A DNA stretch of 64,000 bases from positions 186,001-250,000 of the forward strand of contig CAWCNV010000007.1 in assembly GCA_963797015.1 (NCBI GenBank), in the 5' to 3' direction. The notes under the pieces are model-generated. The model did not search any database. It was given only the letters and a program-made list of their open reading frames with translations, and was not told the origin of the DNA. Every line of letters starts with the position of its first letter. The first letter of the stretch is position 1. A program made the translations under genes and the position numbers. Source of the stretch: JBBPZA01 sp963797015. Its GTDB lineage: Bacteria > Actinomycetota > Thermoleophilia > Solirubrobacterales > Solirubrobacteraceae. Shown piece by piece: positions 17,596 through 26,220 of the stretch.

Positions 17596-18717
17596 TCACC
17601 CGGAGGCGCGAGCGCGATCGTAGACGCGCGCCGTCGCCTCGACCATCGGCTCGAGCCCGAAGCGCTCGGCGTGGCGCGTGCGGGAGGCTTGCGACATGCT
17701 CGCGCGGCGCTCGGGGTCGGCCAGCAGCTCGGCGATCGCGCGCGCGAGGGCCGGCGGGTCGCGCAGCGGGACCGCGGTTCCCGTCTCCGGGGTGACGGCC
17801 TCGGTCGTGCCGCCGACGTCGGTGACTACTTGCGGCACCCCGCAGGCCTGGGCCTCGAGCACCGCCAGCGGCAGGCCCTCGTAGGAGGACGGCAGGACGA
17901 AGACGTCGGCGGCCTTCAGGTAGCGGGCGGTCGGCGCCTCGAACGGGGTCATGAGGAAGCGCGGGTCCGTCGTCAGCCCCAGCGTCCGGGCGAGCTCCTC
18001 GAGGCGCGCCTGTTCCGGCCCGTTGCCGACCACGGCGATGCGCGCCTCGGGCGCGCGCTCCCACAGCAGCGGTACTGCCTCGAGCAGCACTTCGACGCTC
18101 TTCTGCGGGCGCAGCGCGCTCACCGACGCGGCGAGCTGCCCGCCGTCGCGCAGCGCGAGCAGCGCGGGGTCGGGCGGCACGTCGGGATCGCAGGGCGGCG
18201 TCCCGTTGGGCACCACGTGGAGGCGCTCGCCGGACGCGATGCGATGGGTCAGGGCCAGGCGGCGCTCGTGCTCCGACACGCAGATGATCGCCGCGCTGCG
18301 CGGCCCCAGCGCCCGCTCGACCGCCAGCGTGAGCCGCGGTCGCAGCCCGCCGTAGTCGACGTCGAAGGCCCACGAATGCGGGCTGAAGACGACCGGCACC
18401 CCGAGCCTCGGGGCGACCAGCCGCCCGAGCGTCCCCGCCTTCGCCGAGTGGCAGTGCAACACGTCCGGCCGGAGGCGCCGCAGCAGCGCGCTCAGCGGCC
18501 GCAGCAGCCGCGCCTCGCGCCAAGGGCGGTTCAGGCCCGGCTCGAGCGCGAGCCCGTGGACGGCCGTACCCGCGGCCTCCAGCGAGGCGTAGATGGGCGA
18601 GTAGAGCGGCCCCACCACCTCGACCTCGTGCCCATGCTTTGGCAGCCCCAGTGCGAGTTGGCGAACGACCTCGGCCACGCCGCCATCGGCCGGCTCGGAG
18701 AGCATCAGCACGCGCAC
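17596..18717 (-). CDS. GT4-family glycosyltransferase
   Basis: 373 residues. The N-terminal domain begins VRVLMLSEPADGGVAEVVRQ and includes LHCHSAKAGTLGR. The C-terminal domain has VSALRPQKSVEVLLEA, IAVVGNGPE and the donor-binding segment SYEGLPLAVLEAQACGVPQV. The start GTG 18717 is chosen because a TAGGGT box lies 7 nt before it (leaderless) and because upstream sequence in frame is Arg-rich and lacks family similarity. It is transcribed away from the riboswitch-controlled hydrolase. Confidence 0.82.
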   Translation of the reverse strand: MRVLMLSEPADGGVAEVVRQLALGLPKHGHEVEVVGPLYSPIYASLEAAGTAVHGLALEPGLNRPWREARLLRPLSALLRRLRPDVLHCHSAKAGTLGRLVAPRLGVPVVFSPHSWAFDVDYGGLRPRLTLAVERALGPRSAAIICVSEHERRLALTHRIASGERLHVVPNGTPPCDPDVPPDPALLALRDGGQLAASVSALRPQKSVEVLLEAVPLLWERAPEARIAVVGNGPEQARLEELARTLGLTTDPRFLMTPFEAPTARYLKAADVFVLPSSYEGLPLAVLEAQACGVPQVVTDVGGTTEAVTPETGTAVPLRDPPALARAIAELLADPERRASMSQASRTRHAERFGLEPMVEATARVYDRARASG

Positions 18718-18724
18718 CGCGGGA

Positions 18725-18730
18725 ACCCTA
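18725..18730 (-). promoter_or_regulatory. Putative -10 box, leaderless promoter of the GT4 gene
   Basis: TAGGGT on the minus strand, 7 nt before GTG 18717. This matches the TAnnnT plus 6-8 nt pattern seen at five other starts in the window. Confidence 0.4.
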
Positions 18731-18849
18731 CGGCCCGACGCTGCGCACCGGCGTGAGGTGCATCGGCCAAACGTCCACGCCCTCCGGTGCGGCTGCAGGT
18801 GGTTTCCCATAAGCCGATAGCACTGGGACAGAGCCAACTCAGCGACCAC

Positions 18850-18929
18850 CTCCCGAGAAGGGCAAACCCGTCGCAAGGCGGGGACGCAAAGCCACGGGGC
18901 CCAACGGGCCGGCCGGACTACCGAAGGAG
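18850..18929 (+). ncRNA. Cyclic di-GMP-I (GEMM-I) riboswitch
   Basis: The core matches the class I c-di-GMP aptamer. AGGGCAAACC is followed by a perfect 6-bp hairpin CCCGTC-GCAA-GGCGGG with a GNRA tetraloop, then GACGCAAAGCCACGGG, a GGCCC/GGGCC hairpin, and GCCGGACTACCGA. The ends CTCC (18850-18853) and GGAG (18926-18929) can form the closing P1 helix. It lies 44 nt before ATG 18974 of a secreted glycoside hydrolase. No terminator-like hairpin with a T-run is visible between them. Control could act on translation: the SD GGAGGG is at 18962-18967. Whether ligand turns the gene on or off cannot be told. Confidence 0.88.
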
Positions 18930-18973
18930 ACCACGCAGCGGGCGGTGGCGCGTGACCCAGACGGAGGGCACGG

Positions 18974-20485
18974 ATGTCCGCAACCCCGCGTGCCGGCACA
19001 ACTCGCCGGTTGCTGCTCGCATTTGCTGCGACAGTGCTCGCGGTGCTCGCGTCCTGCACCCCCGCGTCCGCGCTCCCCAACACCTACGACGGCGTCCAGC
19101 TGCACTCGCTCTGGTACGACAGCTGGCAGACCGACACCGTCCGCGACCTCGACAAGGCCAAGCAGGTCGGCAGCAACGTCGTCCGCCTCGACGTCGGCTG
19201 GCAGTCTCTCCAGCCCGCCAAGGGCGAGTACTCGCAGTGGTACGTCGACCGGCTCGACACATTCATGGCCGCCGCGCGCGCCCGCGGGATGAAGGTGGTC
19301 GCCACGCTCCACCTGTCCCCGTGCTGGGCCTCGTCGGCTCCCGACTCCGTCAAGCAGAGCTGCACGGGCGACTGGTGGACCCGCAACGTCGGGCTCTACC
19401 CGCCGACCGACCCCGCCGACTACGCCACTGCGGCCGCGTGGGTCGCGCGTCGCTACGCCGCGAGCCTGGCGGCACTCGAGATCTGGAACGAACCCAACGA
19501 CGACCGCTACCTGACGTCGGCCGACAACGCCGCCGACTACGTCCGGCTCGTCAAGGCCGCGTATCCGGCCGTCAAGGCCGCGGCGCCCGGCGTCGCGGTG
19601 CTCGCCGGCGCGATCCAGTACTCCGACCGCCCGTTCCTGCAGCAGCTCTACGCGAAGGGGATGAAGGGCTACTACGACGGTCTCTCGATCCATCCCTACG
19701 CGCCGGGGATCGCGCCCACGGCGTCCAACCGCGACACCAGCCACTCGTTCCGCGACGGGATCAACTGGATCCGCCAGGGCCAGCAGGCGGCGGGCGACTC
19801 CGCCCCGCTGTGGCTCACCGAGTTCGGCTGGTCGACCTGCTCGGGCAACGGCGCCTGCGTGTCGGAGGCCCAGCAGGCGACCTACACGGCCCAGGCGATG
19901 GCGATCCTCAAGGGGATGTCGTTCGTCAAGGGCGCGATCGTCTACAACCTGCGCGAGAAGGGCTCAGACGCCTCGAGCCAGGAGGACAAGTGGGGCCTCG
20001 TGCGGGGGGACTACTCGGCCAAGCCGGGCTTCGCGGCGTTGCGCAGCGTGCTCGTCGACGGCAAGCTGCCGGCGATTCCGTCCAGCGGCTCGGGCTCGGG
20101 CTCGGGCTCCGGCTCGCCTAGCGGCGCCGGCTCGGGAACCGGATCGAGCTCTGGCACGACCTCTCGACCGGGCGCGACGTCGAGCAGCGGCACGACGGCC
20201 ACCGGAAACCGCACAGCGTCCTCGTCTTCGGGCAGCTCGCTGATCGCCCGCCTGAAGGTCAAGATCGTCCGCAAGGGCAAGCGCGCCTACGCGAAGGGCA
20301 AGGGACCCGCCAAGACGGTCGTCAGCCTGCGCGCCTCGAAGTGCAAGGCCTCCAAGAGGCTCGTGAAGGCGAAGACCGGCAAGAGCGGGCGCTTCACCCG
20401 CAAGCTCGGTTCCTACAAGCGCTTCCGCGGCTGCAAGGTCAAGGCTTCAGCCGCGGGACTCGCGGTCGCCGCCTCGGTTCGGTAG
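18974..20485 (+). CDS. Secreted clan A glycoside hydrolase under c-di-GMP riboswitch control
   Basis: 503 residues from ATG 18974, with SD GGAGGG 6 nt upstream. An N-terminal signal peptide (RRLLLAFAATVLAVLASC) may be lipoprotein-like. The catalytic barrel has LEIWNEPNDD (acid/base Glu) and LWLTEFGWST (nucleophile Glu). A Ser/Gly/Thr linker at about 375-425 leads to a strongly basic C-terminal domain (KVKIVRKGKRAYAKGKG) with two paired cysteines, possibly glycan- or wall-binding. The riboswitch upstream and the surrounding EPS genes suggest a role in remodelling or releasing the polysaccharide when c-di-GMP levels change (inference). Confidence 0.85.
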   Translation: MSATPRAGTTRRLLLAFAATVLAVLASCTPASALPNTYDGVQLHSLWYDSWQTDTVRDLDKAKQVGSNVVRLDVGWQSLQPAKGEYSQWYVDRLDTFMAAARARGMKVVATLHLSPCWASSAPDSVKQSCTGDWWTRNVGLYPPTDPADYATAAAWVARRYAASLAALEIWNEPNDDRYLTSADNAADYVRLVKAAYPAVKAAAPGVAVLAGAIQYSDRPFLQQLYAKGMKGYYDGLSIHPYAPGIAPTASNRDTSHSFRDGINWIRQGQQAAGDSAPLWLTEFGWSTCSGNGACVSEAQQATYTAQAMAILKGMSFVKGAIVYNLREKGSDASSQEDKWGLVRGDYSAKPGFAALRSVLVDGKLPAIPSSGSGSGSGSGSPSGAGSGTGSSSGTTSRPGATSSSGTTATGNRTASSSSGSSLIARLKVKIVRKGKRAYAKGKGPAKTVVSLRASKCKASKRLVKAKTGKSGRFTRKLGSYKRFRGCKVKASAAGLAVAASVR

Positions 20486-20507
20486 CCGGTCACCCGGCTC
20501 GCGCGGC

Positions 20508-20513
20508 TATCGT
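20508..20513 (+). promoter_or_regulatory. Putative -10 box, leaderless promoter of the GT4 gene at 20522
   Basis: TATCGT followed by 8 nt and GTG 20522. It fits the leaderless pattern and supports the GTG start of the following gene. Confidence 0.4.
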
Positions 20514-20521
20514 CGTGCGCC

Positions 20522-21712
20522 GTGCCCTCCGCCTGTCGCGTCCTGCAGGTGTTCCAGCCAGGCGCGGGCGGCGTCCCCACTCACGTCCTGGCGCTGAGCC
20601 GCGGGCTCCTCGAGCGCGGATGGGAGGTCGAGGCAGCCTGCCCGCGCGACACGACGGTGGGGGCTGAGCTGCGCGAGGCGGGCGTGAAGCTGTGGGCGCT
20701 CCCGCTCAGCGGCGAGACGGGCGTCGCCGGCGTCCCCGGCCGCGACGACGCGCGCGCGGCGCGAATGCTGCGCGAGCTCGATCGCGAGCGCCGCTTCGAC
20801 ATCGTCCACGCCCACTCGTCGCGCGCGGGCGGGCTGGTGCGCATGGCGCTGCCGGGCCGCGAGCGGCTGTTCTACAACCCGCACTGCTTCGCCTTCACGA
20901 CGGGCTTCAGCCGCGCTCGCCGGGTGCTCTACCGCGGGCTCGAGCAGGTGCTCGTCCCGCGCACCGGCTGCATCGTCGCCACGTGCGAGTGGGAGCGCGG
21001 GGAGGCCGCGCGGCTGCTCGGCGCCCGTAGGCGCACGGAGGTCGTGGCCAACGGCGCGCGCGCCTGCCCGGCGGGCGACGCCGACGAGACGCTGGCCGCC
21101 TTCGCCGCCGGACGTCCGCTCGCGGGCATGGTTGCCGAGCTGCGGCCGCAGAAGGACCCGCTCGCGCTGGTACGCGCCGCCGCCGAGCTCGCGAACGGCC
21201 GCGACCCGGGCTTCCGCGTGGCCATAGTGGGCAACGGGCCGCTGGCGGGCGAGGTCGACGCCGAGATCGAGCGGTGCGGGGTCGCAGGGCTGGTGCGGCG
21301 CTTTGCGTTCGAGGCAACCGCCGACCGCTACCTGCGCGCGCTGGACCTGTTCGTCCTGCCCTCGCTGTGGGAGGCGTTCCCGATCGCGACGCTCGAGGCG
21401 ATGGCCTGCGGCACGCCGGTGCTGGCGACAGACGTCGGCGGCGTGCGCGAGCAGGTCGTCGACGGCGACACCGGGTGGCTGGTGCCCGCGGGGGACGGTC
21501 CCGCGCTCCGCGACGCCCTTGCCGGGGCGATGCTGGATCGCGGTCGCCTACTCGAGCGAGGAGCGAACGCCCGCCGCCGCTACGCGGAGCTCTACACGGT
21601 CGACCGCCTGGCCGACCGCGTGTCCGAGCTCTACGCGCGGGCGCTCGGCGCCGGCGCCGCGCCCGCCCCCGTCGCGGCCGAGGCGCGATCGGCGGCGCCG
21701 AGCCGGTCGTAG
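20522..21712 (+). CDS. GT4-family glycosyltransferase
   Basis: 396 residues from GTG 20522. GT-B fold: N-terminal VFQPGAGGVPTHVLALSRGL and IVHAHSSRAGGLVR; C-terminal MVAELRPQKDPLALVRAA, AIVGNGPL and LWEAFPIATLEAMACGTPVLA with the donor-binding E-x7-E. The last 25 residues are an Ala/Pro-rich tail that overlaps, on the opposite strand, the 3' end of the O-antigen ligase gene for 82 bp. It is closely similar in organisation to the GT4 at 17596-18717, suggesting duplication. Sugar specificity unknown. Confidence 0.83.
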   Translation: MPSACRVLQVFQPGAGGVPTHVLALSRGLLERGWEVEAACPRDTTVGAELREAGVKLWALPLSGETGVAGVPGRDDARAARMLRELDRERRFDIVHAHSSRAGGLVRMALPGRERLFYNPHCFAFTTGFSRARRVLYRGLEQVLVPRTGCIVATCEWERGEAARLLGARRRTEVVANGARACPAGDADETLAAFAAGRPLAGMVAELRPQKDPLALVRAAAELANGRDPGFRVAIVGNGPLAGEVDAEIERCGVAGLVRRFAFEATADRYLRALDLFVLPSLWEAFPIATLEAMACGTPVLATDVGGVREQVVDGDTGWLVPAGDGPALRDALAGAMLDRGRLLERGANARRRYAELYTVDRLADRVSELYARALGAGAAPAPVAAEARSAAPSRS

Positions 21713-23058
21713 GCGACCAGCGCTCCGACGAGCACCATGATCGTGCCCATGATCGCGTTGGTGCGCGGCGGGTAGTCGACGATCCCCATGCCCAGCTCGG
21801 CCACGAGCGCGGCGACGATCGCGAGCGCGAGCGGCTTGTCCGGGCCCCCGCTGCGCAACGCCCGCGCCCCCGAGACGACCACGGCGGCCAGGAAGAGCAG
21901 GAACACCGCCAGGCCGACGATCCCCTCCTCGATCGCGATGGTCAGGAACACGTCGTGGGCATGGTCGAAGGCGACCCCCGGCGCCTCCATCACGTTGTAG
22001 CGCGGCGACCACACCGAGTAGTTGGCCGCGCCGACGCCGAAGAACGGCCGGTCGGCGATCATGGCCGGAGCCGCCGACCAGATCTTCACACGCTGGTCCT
22101 GCTTGATCTGCTGCCCCTCGGTGAGCGTCTGCAACCGCTCGCCCACGATGCTCAGCCGCGAACCGACGACGGCGGCGTCGCGCTGGCTCGTGATTGTGCC
22201 GAAGTTGAGAGCGGTCACCAGCACAACGATCCCGAGCAGGGCGAACAGCCAGCGGCGGAACGGCGGCCAGGCCAGCAGCACCAGCACGGCGAGGAACATG
22301 CCGATGACGCCTTGCCGCGAGAGCGTGAGCAGCAGGCCGCCGACCGCGAAGGCGGCCATCGCCAGCATGAGGATGCGCCACCACAGCTTGCCGCGCCCGG
22401 CGAGCATCAGCGCGAGCGGGAACGCGAGCGCGAGGAAGAAGGCCAGCACGTTGGGCTGCGCGAAGCTCGCCTGCGCGCGGCCGGTCGCGAACGAGCCGCC
22501 CGCGTGCAGTTCCTGGTTGCCGGAGCCGAGCATCGCGATCAGCCCCACCACGCCGCCGGCGATCGCGACGCATGCGAGCACGTTGGCGACCGTGCGGCGG
22601 TCGCGCGACGAGACGTGGATCGCGCAGATCAGGATCACCGTCCACTGGAAGACCACCTTGGCCACCGGGAGCGTCTCCTGCGCGTAGGAGAAGCCGGCGA
22701 CCATCACGAGGATGAAGGCGCCGAACGCCGCGTGAGCGGCCCCGATGTGCTCCTCGTCGGCGCCCAGCAGCGAACGCATCGCGATCGCCACCGCGCTCAT
22801 CAGCAACAGACCCTCGGTCGGCGACAAGCCGGCCGACCCTCCGAACCGCACGCTGTAGAACTCGAACGGGACCGCGAGCATCGCGGCGTAGATCCCGAGC
22901 ACGGGCCGTTGTAGGACGGCCGCGAAGGTCGCGACGCCGGCGATCGCGACAAGCGCGAGGACCGGCTTGGTCTCGTAGGCGAGTAGGAGGTCAGCGGCCG
23001 CGAGCGCGAGCAGCGCGGCGAGCGCGGCGCTCCATGAGGACCACGCGCGCGCGGTCAC
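21631..23058 (-). CDS. O-antigen ligase/polymerase family membrane protein (Wzy type)
   Basis: 475 residues, 10-12 membrane segments. The Wzy_C region shows LLLTLSRQGVIGMFLAVLVL, then a large loop with RVKIWSAAPAMIADRPFFGVG and VAFDHAHDVFLTIAIEEGIVG. The last of these carries the conserved His/Asp of O-antigen ligases and polymerases. The start is GTG 23058, directly abutting the TAA of the Wzc-like gene, so the pair is co-transcribed. The Ala-rich C-terminal tail overlaps the convergent GT4 gene. Coupling with a Wzc-like protein supports a polymerase rather than a ligase role. Confidence 0.83.
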   Translation of the reverse strand: MTARAWSSWSAALAALLALAAADLLLAYETKPVLALVAIAGVATFAAVLQRPVLGIYAAMLAVPFEFYSVRFGGSAGLSPTEGLLLMSAVAIAMRSLLGADEEHIGAAHAAFGAFILVMVAGFSYAQETLPVAKVVFQWTVILICAIHVSSRDRRTVANVLACVAIAGGVVGLIAMLGSGNQELHAGGSFATGRAQASFAQPNVLAFFLALAFPLALMLAGRGKLWWRILMLAMAAFAVGGLLLTLSRQGVIGMFLAVLVLLAWPPFRRWLFALLGIVVLVTALNFGTITSQRDAAVVGSRLSIVGERLQTLTEGQQIKQDQRVKIWSAAPAMIADRPFFGVGAANYSVWSPRYNVMEAPGVAFDHAHDVFLTIAIEEGIVGLAVFLLFLAAVVVSGARALRSGGPDKPLALAIVAALVAELGMGIVDYPPRTNAIMGTIMVLVGALVAYDRLGAADRASAATGAGAAPAPSARA

Positions 23059-24474
23059 TTACTTGGCGCCGGTGGCGGTCTCCTCGCGAGAGGCCGCGCC
23101 GTTGCGGCGCGCGGGCCGCCGGCGCCCGAGCCGGCGCCGGCTGGGCTCGAGGTAGTAGCTGCTCGCGCCGGTGTTGGGCACCCGGTTGAGGATCACGCCG
23201 AGCACGTTGCCCTGCGCGCGACGAAGCTGGTCCACGGCCTGCACGGCTCCCGCTCGGCGCGCCTTGGTCACGTCGATGACCAGGATCACGCCCTCGACGA
23301 CCGACGAGATCAGCGAGGCGTCGGCGCCGACCGACAGCGGCGGAGTGTCGAAGATCGTGAGCTCGTAGCTCTCCTTGGCCTGCTCGGCGACCGCGCCCAT
23401 GGAGTCCGAGGCGAGCAGCGCGGAAGGGTTGGGCGGCAGCGGTCCGGCGGCGATCAGGACCAGCGAGGAGGGGTCCAGCGGGACCGCGACGTCCTTGACC
23501 GTGCGGCGGCTGCTGCTCACGAGCAGGTTGGACAGCCCGCGGTCGGGCGCGCCGTTATGCGTGCGCACCATGCTGCCGAGGCTGGGACGGCGCAGGTCGG
23601 CGTCGACGATCGCGGTGTCGAGGCCCAGGCCGGCGGCCGCCCGTCCCAAGCTCAGGCACGCCGTCGACTTGCCCTCGGCCTCGGAGGCGCTCACCACCGC
23701 GATCGTGCGCGGGCGCTTGCCCAGGTTGGCGAACGAGAGGTTCGCGAGCAGCAGCCGGAACGCCTCGACGATCGGCATCGGCAGCTCGGCGTCGTCGGCC
23801 TCACGGTGCCCGCGCGAGGGCATCGCCGACGGGCCCTGGGGCACCCGGGCCAGGATCGGCAGGCCGAGCACATCGGTGGTGCTGGGGTCGAGGTCCAGGC
23901 GCTGGTCCAGGCGGTTGCGGAGCAGGGCCATGGCCGAGGCGACGAAGAACGCGAGCACCGCCCCGAGCAGCAGGTAGAGCTTGGGGCGCGGGCGGGCGGG
24001 GTCCTTGACCAGCGGCGCGGCCTGCGCCAGGCGCAGCGACTGCTTCGCGGCCGGCGTGGGCTGGAGTGATCGCACGCGCTGGACCACGGCGAGCGCGTAC
24101 GCGTTGGCGCGCGCCCGGGCGTGCTCGGGACTGTCATCCGAGGCCTTGATCTCGATCAGCTGGCTGTCGGGGATGTCGTCGACGCTGACCGAGCCGTCGG
24201 TCTTGAACGGCAGCCGCGCGTTCACGTTGTCCGCGAAGGCGTTGGTCTGGACGAGGTCGGCGTAGGTCTTCGCGCGTAGCGCCGTCGACTGGGTCGCCTC
24301 GAAGTCGCTCGGCGCGTTGGACGGTGTCGACACGAGCAGGTAGGCGGAGCTCTCGTAGACCTTGGGCAGCGCGAAGGTGAGCACCGCGGCGGCCGCGAAC
24401 ACGAGCACGAAGACGAGCGCGAACGTGCGCCGTCGCTTCCAGATCACAGCGAGGATCTCGTTGCTGTTGGTCAT
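23059..24474 (-). CDS. Wzc-like polysaccharide co-polymerase with BY-kinase domain
   Basis: 471 residues. Wzz domain: membrane helix at 17-36, extracytoplasmic region, second helix at about 165-185. The cytoplasmic kinase domain follows with Walker A SASEAEGKST (262-271), Walker A' VDADLRRPSLG and Walker B LTIFDTPPL. The C-terminus is basic with a single YY pair (SSYYLEPSRRR) rather than the long tyrosine cluster of proteobacterial Wzc, so autophosphorylation sites are few. It would regulate chain length with the adjacent polymerase. A TACGAT box at 24522-24527 and a hairpin at 24493-24518 lie upstream, so it may have its own promoter and a structured leader. Confidence 0.87.
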   Translation of the reverse strand: MTNSNEILAVIWKRRRTFALVFVLVFAAAAVLTFALPKVYESSAYLLVSTPSNAPSDFEATQSTALRAKTYADLVQTNAFADNVNARLPFKTDGSVSVDDIPDSQLIEIKASDDSPEHARARANAYALAVVQRVRSLQPTPAAKQSLRLAQAAPLVKDPARPRPKLYLLLGAVLAFFVASAMALLRNRLDQRLDLDPSTTDVLGLPILARVPQGPSAMPSRGHREADDAELPMPIVEAFRLLLANLSFANLGKRPRTIAVVSASEAEGKSTACLSLGRAAAGLGLDTAIVDADLRRPSLGSMVRTHNGAPDRGLSNLLVSSSRRTVKDVAVPLDPSSLVLIAAGPLPPNPSALLASDSMGAVAEQAKESYELTIFDTPPLSVGADASLISSVVEGVILVIDVTKARRAGAVQAVDQLRRAQGNVLGVILNRVPNTGASSYYLEPSRRRLGRRRPARRNGAASREETATGAK

Positions 24475-24492
24475 GCTCCGAGGTGGTTCTTC

Positions 24493-24518
24493 GGCTCAGG
24501 CCGCCGGCGGCTTGAGCC
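24493..24518. promoter_or_regulatory. 26-bp inverted repeat in the leader of the Wzc-like gene
   Basis: GGCTCA at 24493-24498 pairs with TGAGCC at 24513-24518 and the centre CCGCCGGCGG is self-complementary, giving a 13-bp stem with one G-T pair and almost no loop. It lies between the stop of the priming transferase (24530) and ATG 24474. There is no T-run on either side, so it is a poor intrinsic terminator. If TACGAT at 24522-24527 is a -10 box, the element would sit in the 5' leader. Confidence 0.45.
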
Positions 24519-24529
24519 GCAATCGTAGG

Positions 24530-26062
24530 TCACTCGCCGCTGCGCAGCGCCGAGGCCACCGTCTTGAGCAGGATCCGAACGTCGAGCCACGGTGACCAGT
24601 TCTCGATGTAGAAGTTGTCCCATTCGACGCGGTCGGCGAGCGAGGTCTGCCCGCGAAGCCCGTTCACCTGGGCCCAGCCGGTGATGCCGGGCTTGATGCG
24701 CGCGCGGTCACGGTAGCGATAGACCGCCTTCTCGAACTCGGTCGCGTAGTGGGCCCGCTCGGGGCGCGGGCCGATCAGCGCCATGTCGCCGCGCAGGACG
24801 TTGAAGAGCTGCGGCAGCTCGTCCAGCGACCAGCGGCGCATGAACGAGCCCAGCGGCGTGCGACGATCGACGGCCTTGGCCGCCTGGGCCGGAGCCGGGG
24901 TCGCCTCCTCGGGTTGCTCTGACTCCGCGGCCATCGCGCGCTGGGCCCAGCCGGCGTCGTTCTCGCCCTCCTTGCGCGGCTCGCCCCACATCGTGCGGAA
25001 CTTGAGCATGTCGAACACCGCGCCGTCGCGACCGAGGCGGCTCTGGCGGAAGAGCACGGGGCCCCCCATGCGCAGGCGCACCGCGAGCGCGAGCGTGATC
25101 AGGAGCGGCGACAGGGCGAGGATCGCCAGCGCGGCGAGCACGCGGTCCACCGCATAGCGCATCCGCAGCTGCCACCCGCGTGGGTTCGCGGGGTTGAGGG
25201 TGAGCAGCGGCAGGCCGCCGAGGTGCTCGGCCACGGTGCGGACGCCCTGCACCTCGAACAGGCGCGGGATCAGGATCACCGGCACCTTGAGCTCCCAGCA
25301 GCGCCGCACGATGGCCAGCGGCACGTGGTTGGGGGCGGTCGAGAAGGCCACCACGACGGTCTCGATGTGCTGCTCTGCGATCGTGCGCTCGAGGTCCCAG
25401 CTCGCGCCGAACACCTCGAGCGCCGGCCCCTCGCCCTCACCCAGCGGCTCCTTGTCGAGGAAGCCGACGGGACGCAGCCCGAGCGTCGGCTCGGCCAGCA
25501 GGCGGGCCGCGGTCATGCGGCCGACGCGGCCGGCGCCGATGATCAAGGTGCGCCGCTGAGGGCCACGGCGGCGGCGGGCGAACGCCTGGGTCCCGGCCAG
25601 GCCGACGCGGCCGACCAGCAGCGAGCCCGCGGTGAGGAGCCCGGCGCCGACGACGTCACGGATGCGGCTGTCGGGAGCGCCGGCGACAAGCGCCGCCGCC
25701 GCGACCGTCATCGTCGCGACCGCGCCGACGCGCCCCACCCTTCGCGCCTCGGCGCCGGCGAGCGCACGCAGCCGCGAGGCCCATAGCTCGCCCAGGGCGA
25801 GCCCGGCCCACATCAGCACCGCCGGGGCGACCACCCAGCCCGACCACGGAAGGTCCACGATGCCCGCCTCCACCACGAGTGCGGCGACGGCGATCGCGAC
25901 CAGGTCGGTGAACAGCCTGGCGAGAACCCAGCCGTCGGTGCGCCCGAGGCCGTGGCCTTCGGCGAGCGCGGCTCGGGAGCGCGCGCGTCGCCCGAGCAGC
26001 CCGGCAGCAGCGCTGCCGTCGCTCGAAACCGAACGAACTGGAGGGGGGCTGAGTGTCGACAC
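24530..26062 (-). CDS. Polyprenyl glycosylphosphotransferase (second priming enzyme)
   Basis: 510 residues if started at GTG 26062; ATG 26152 would add 30 residues and neither start has a clear ribosome site. Four N-terminal membrane segments, a Rossmann-like region (LIIGAGRVGRMTA), and a catalytic sugar transferase domain with LFRQSRLGRDGAVFD, FRTMWG, WSLDELPQLFNVLRGDMA, IGPRPER and KPGITGWAQVNGLRG. It is clearly related to the enzyme at 10737-12887 but has a normal C-terminus. An unusual Ala/Pro-rich insertion (about residues 380-400) interrupts the catalytic domain after the FRTM motif. It would prime a second repeat unit or a different sugar. Confidence 0.85.
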   Translation of the reverse strand: MSTLSPPPVRSVSSDGSAAAGLLGRRARSRAALAEGHGLGRTDGWVLARLFTDLVAIAVAALVVEAGIVDLPWSGWVVAPAVLMWAGLALGELWASRLRALAGAEARRVGRVGAVATMTVAAAALVAGAPDSRIRDVVGAGLLTAGSLLVGRVGLAGTQAFARRRRGPQRRTLIIGAGRVGRMTAARLLAEPTLGLRPVGFLDKEPLGEGEGPALEVFGASWDLERTIAEQHIETVVVAFSTAPNHVPLAIVRRCWELKVPVILIPRLFEVQGVRTVAEHLGGLPLLTLNPANPRGWQLRMRYAVDRVLAALAILALSPLLITLALAVRLRMGGPVLFRQSRLGRDGAVFDMLKFRTMWGEPRKEGENDAGWAQRAMAAESEQPEEATPAPAQAAKAVDRRTPLGSFMRRWSLDELPQLFNVLRGDMALIGPRPERAHYATEFEKAVYRYRDRARIKPGITGWAQVNGLRGQTSLADRVEWDNFYIENWSPWLDVRILLKTVASALRSGE

Positions 26063-26220
26063 CTGAATCCGCTGGTTCTTCCAGAAAGCTGCTAATCCAG
26101 AACGCGCGTCGCCCCCAATGTCGGCGCGTTCGGCGTCCCTACCAAACCGCATGGACGAATGTCGGGGGTCGGTGAGCGGTGGGCAAGCGGGTGGGACGCG
26201 GAGCGACTCACTCGACGGGG

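Noticed and set aside
20493..20521. Insertion sequence or attachment site to explain the duplicated glycosyltransferases
   Set aside because: No transposase, integrase, terminal inverted repeats or target-site duplications were found anywhere in the window.
22022..22687. Plus-strand frames opposite the polymerase gene
   Set aside because: Ser/Arg-rich antisense translation of a well-supported membrane protein.
24493..24518. Rho-independent terminator of the second priming transferase
   Set aside because: The stem is excellent but has no loop and no T-run on either strand, so it is listed only as an inverted repeat.
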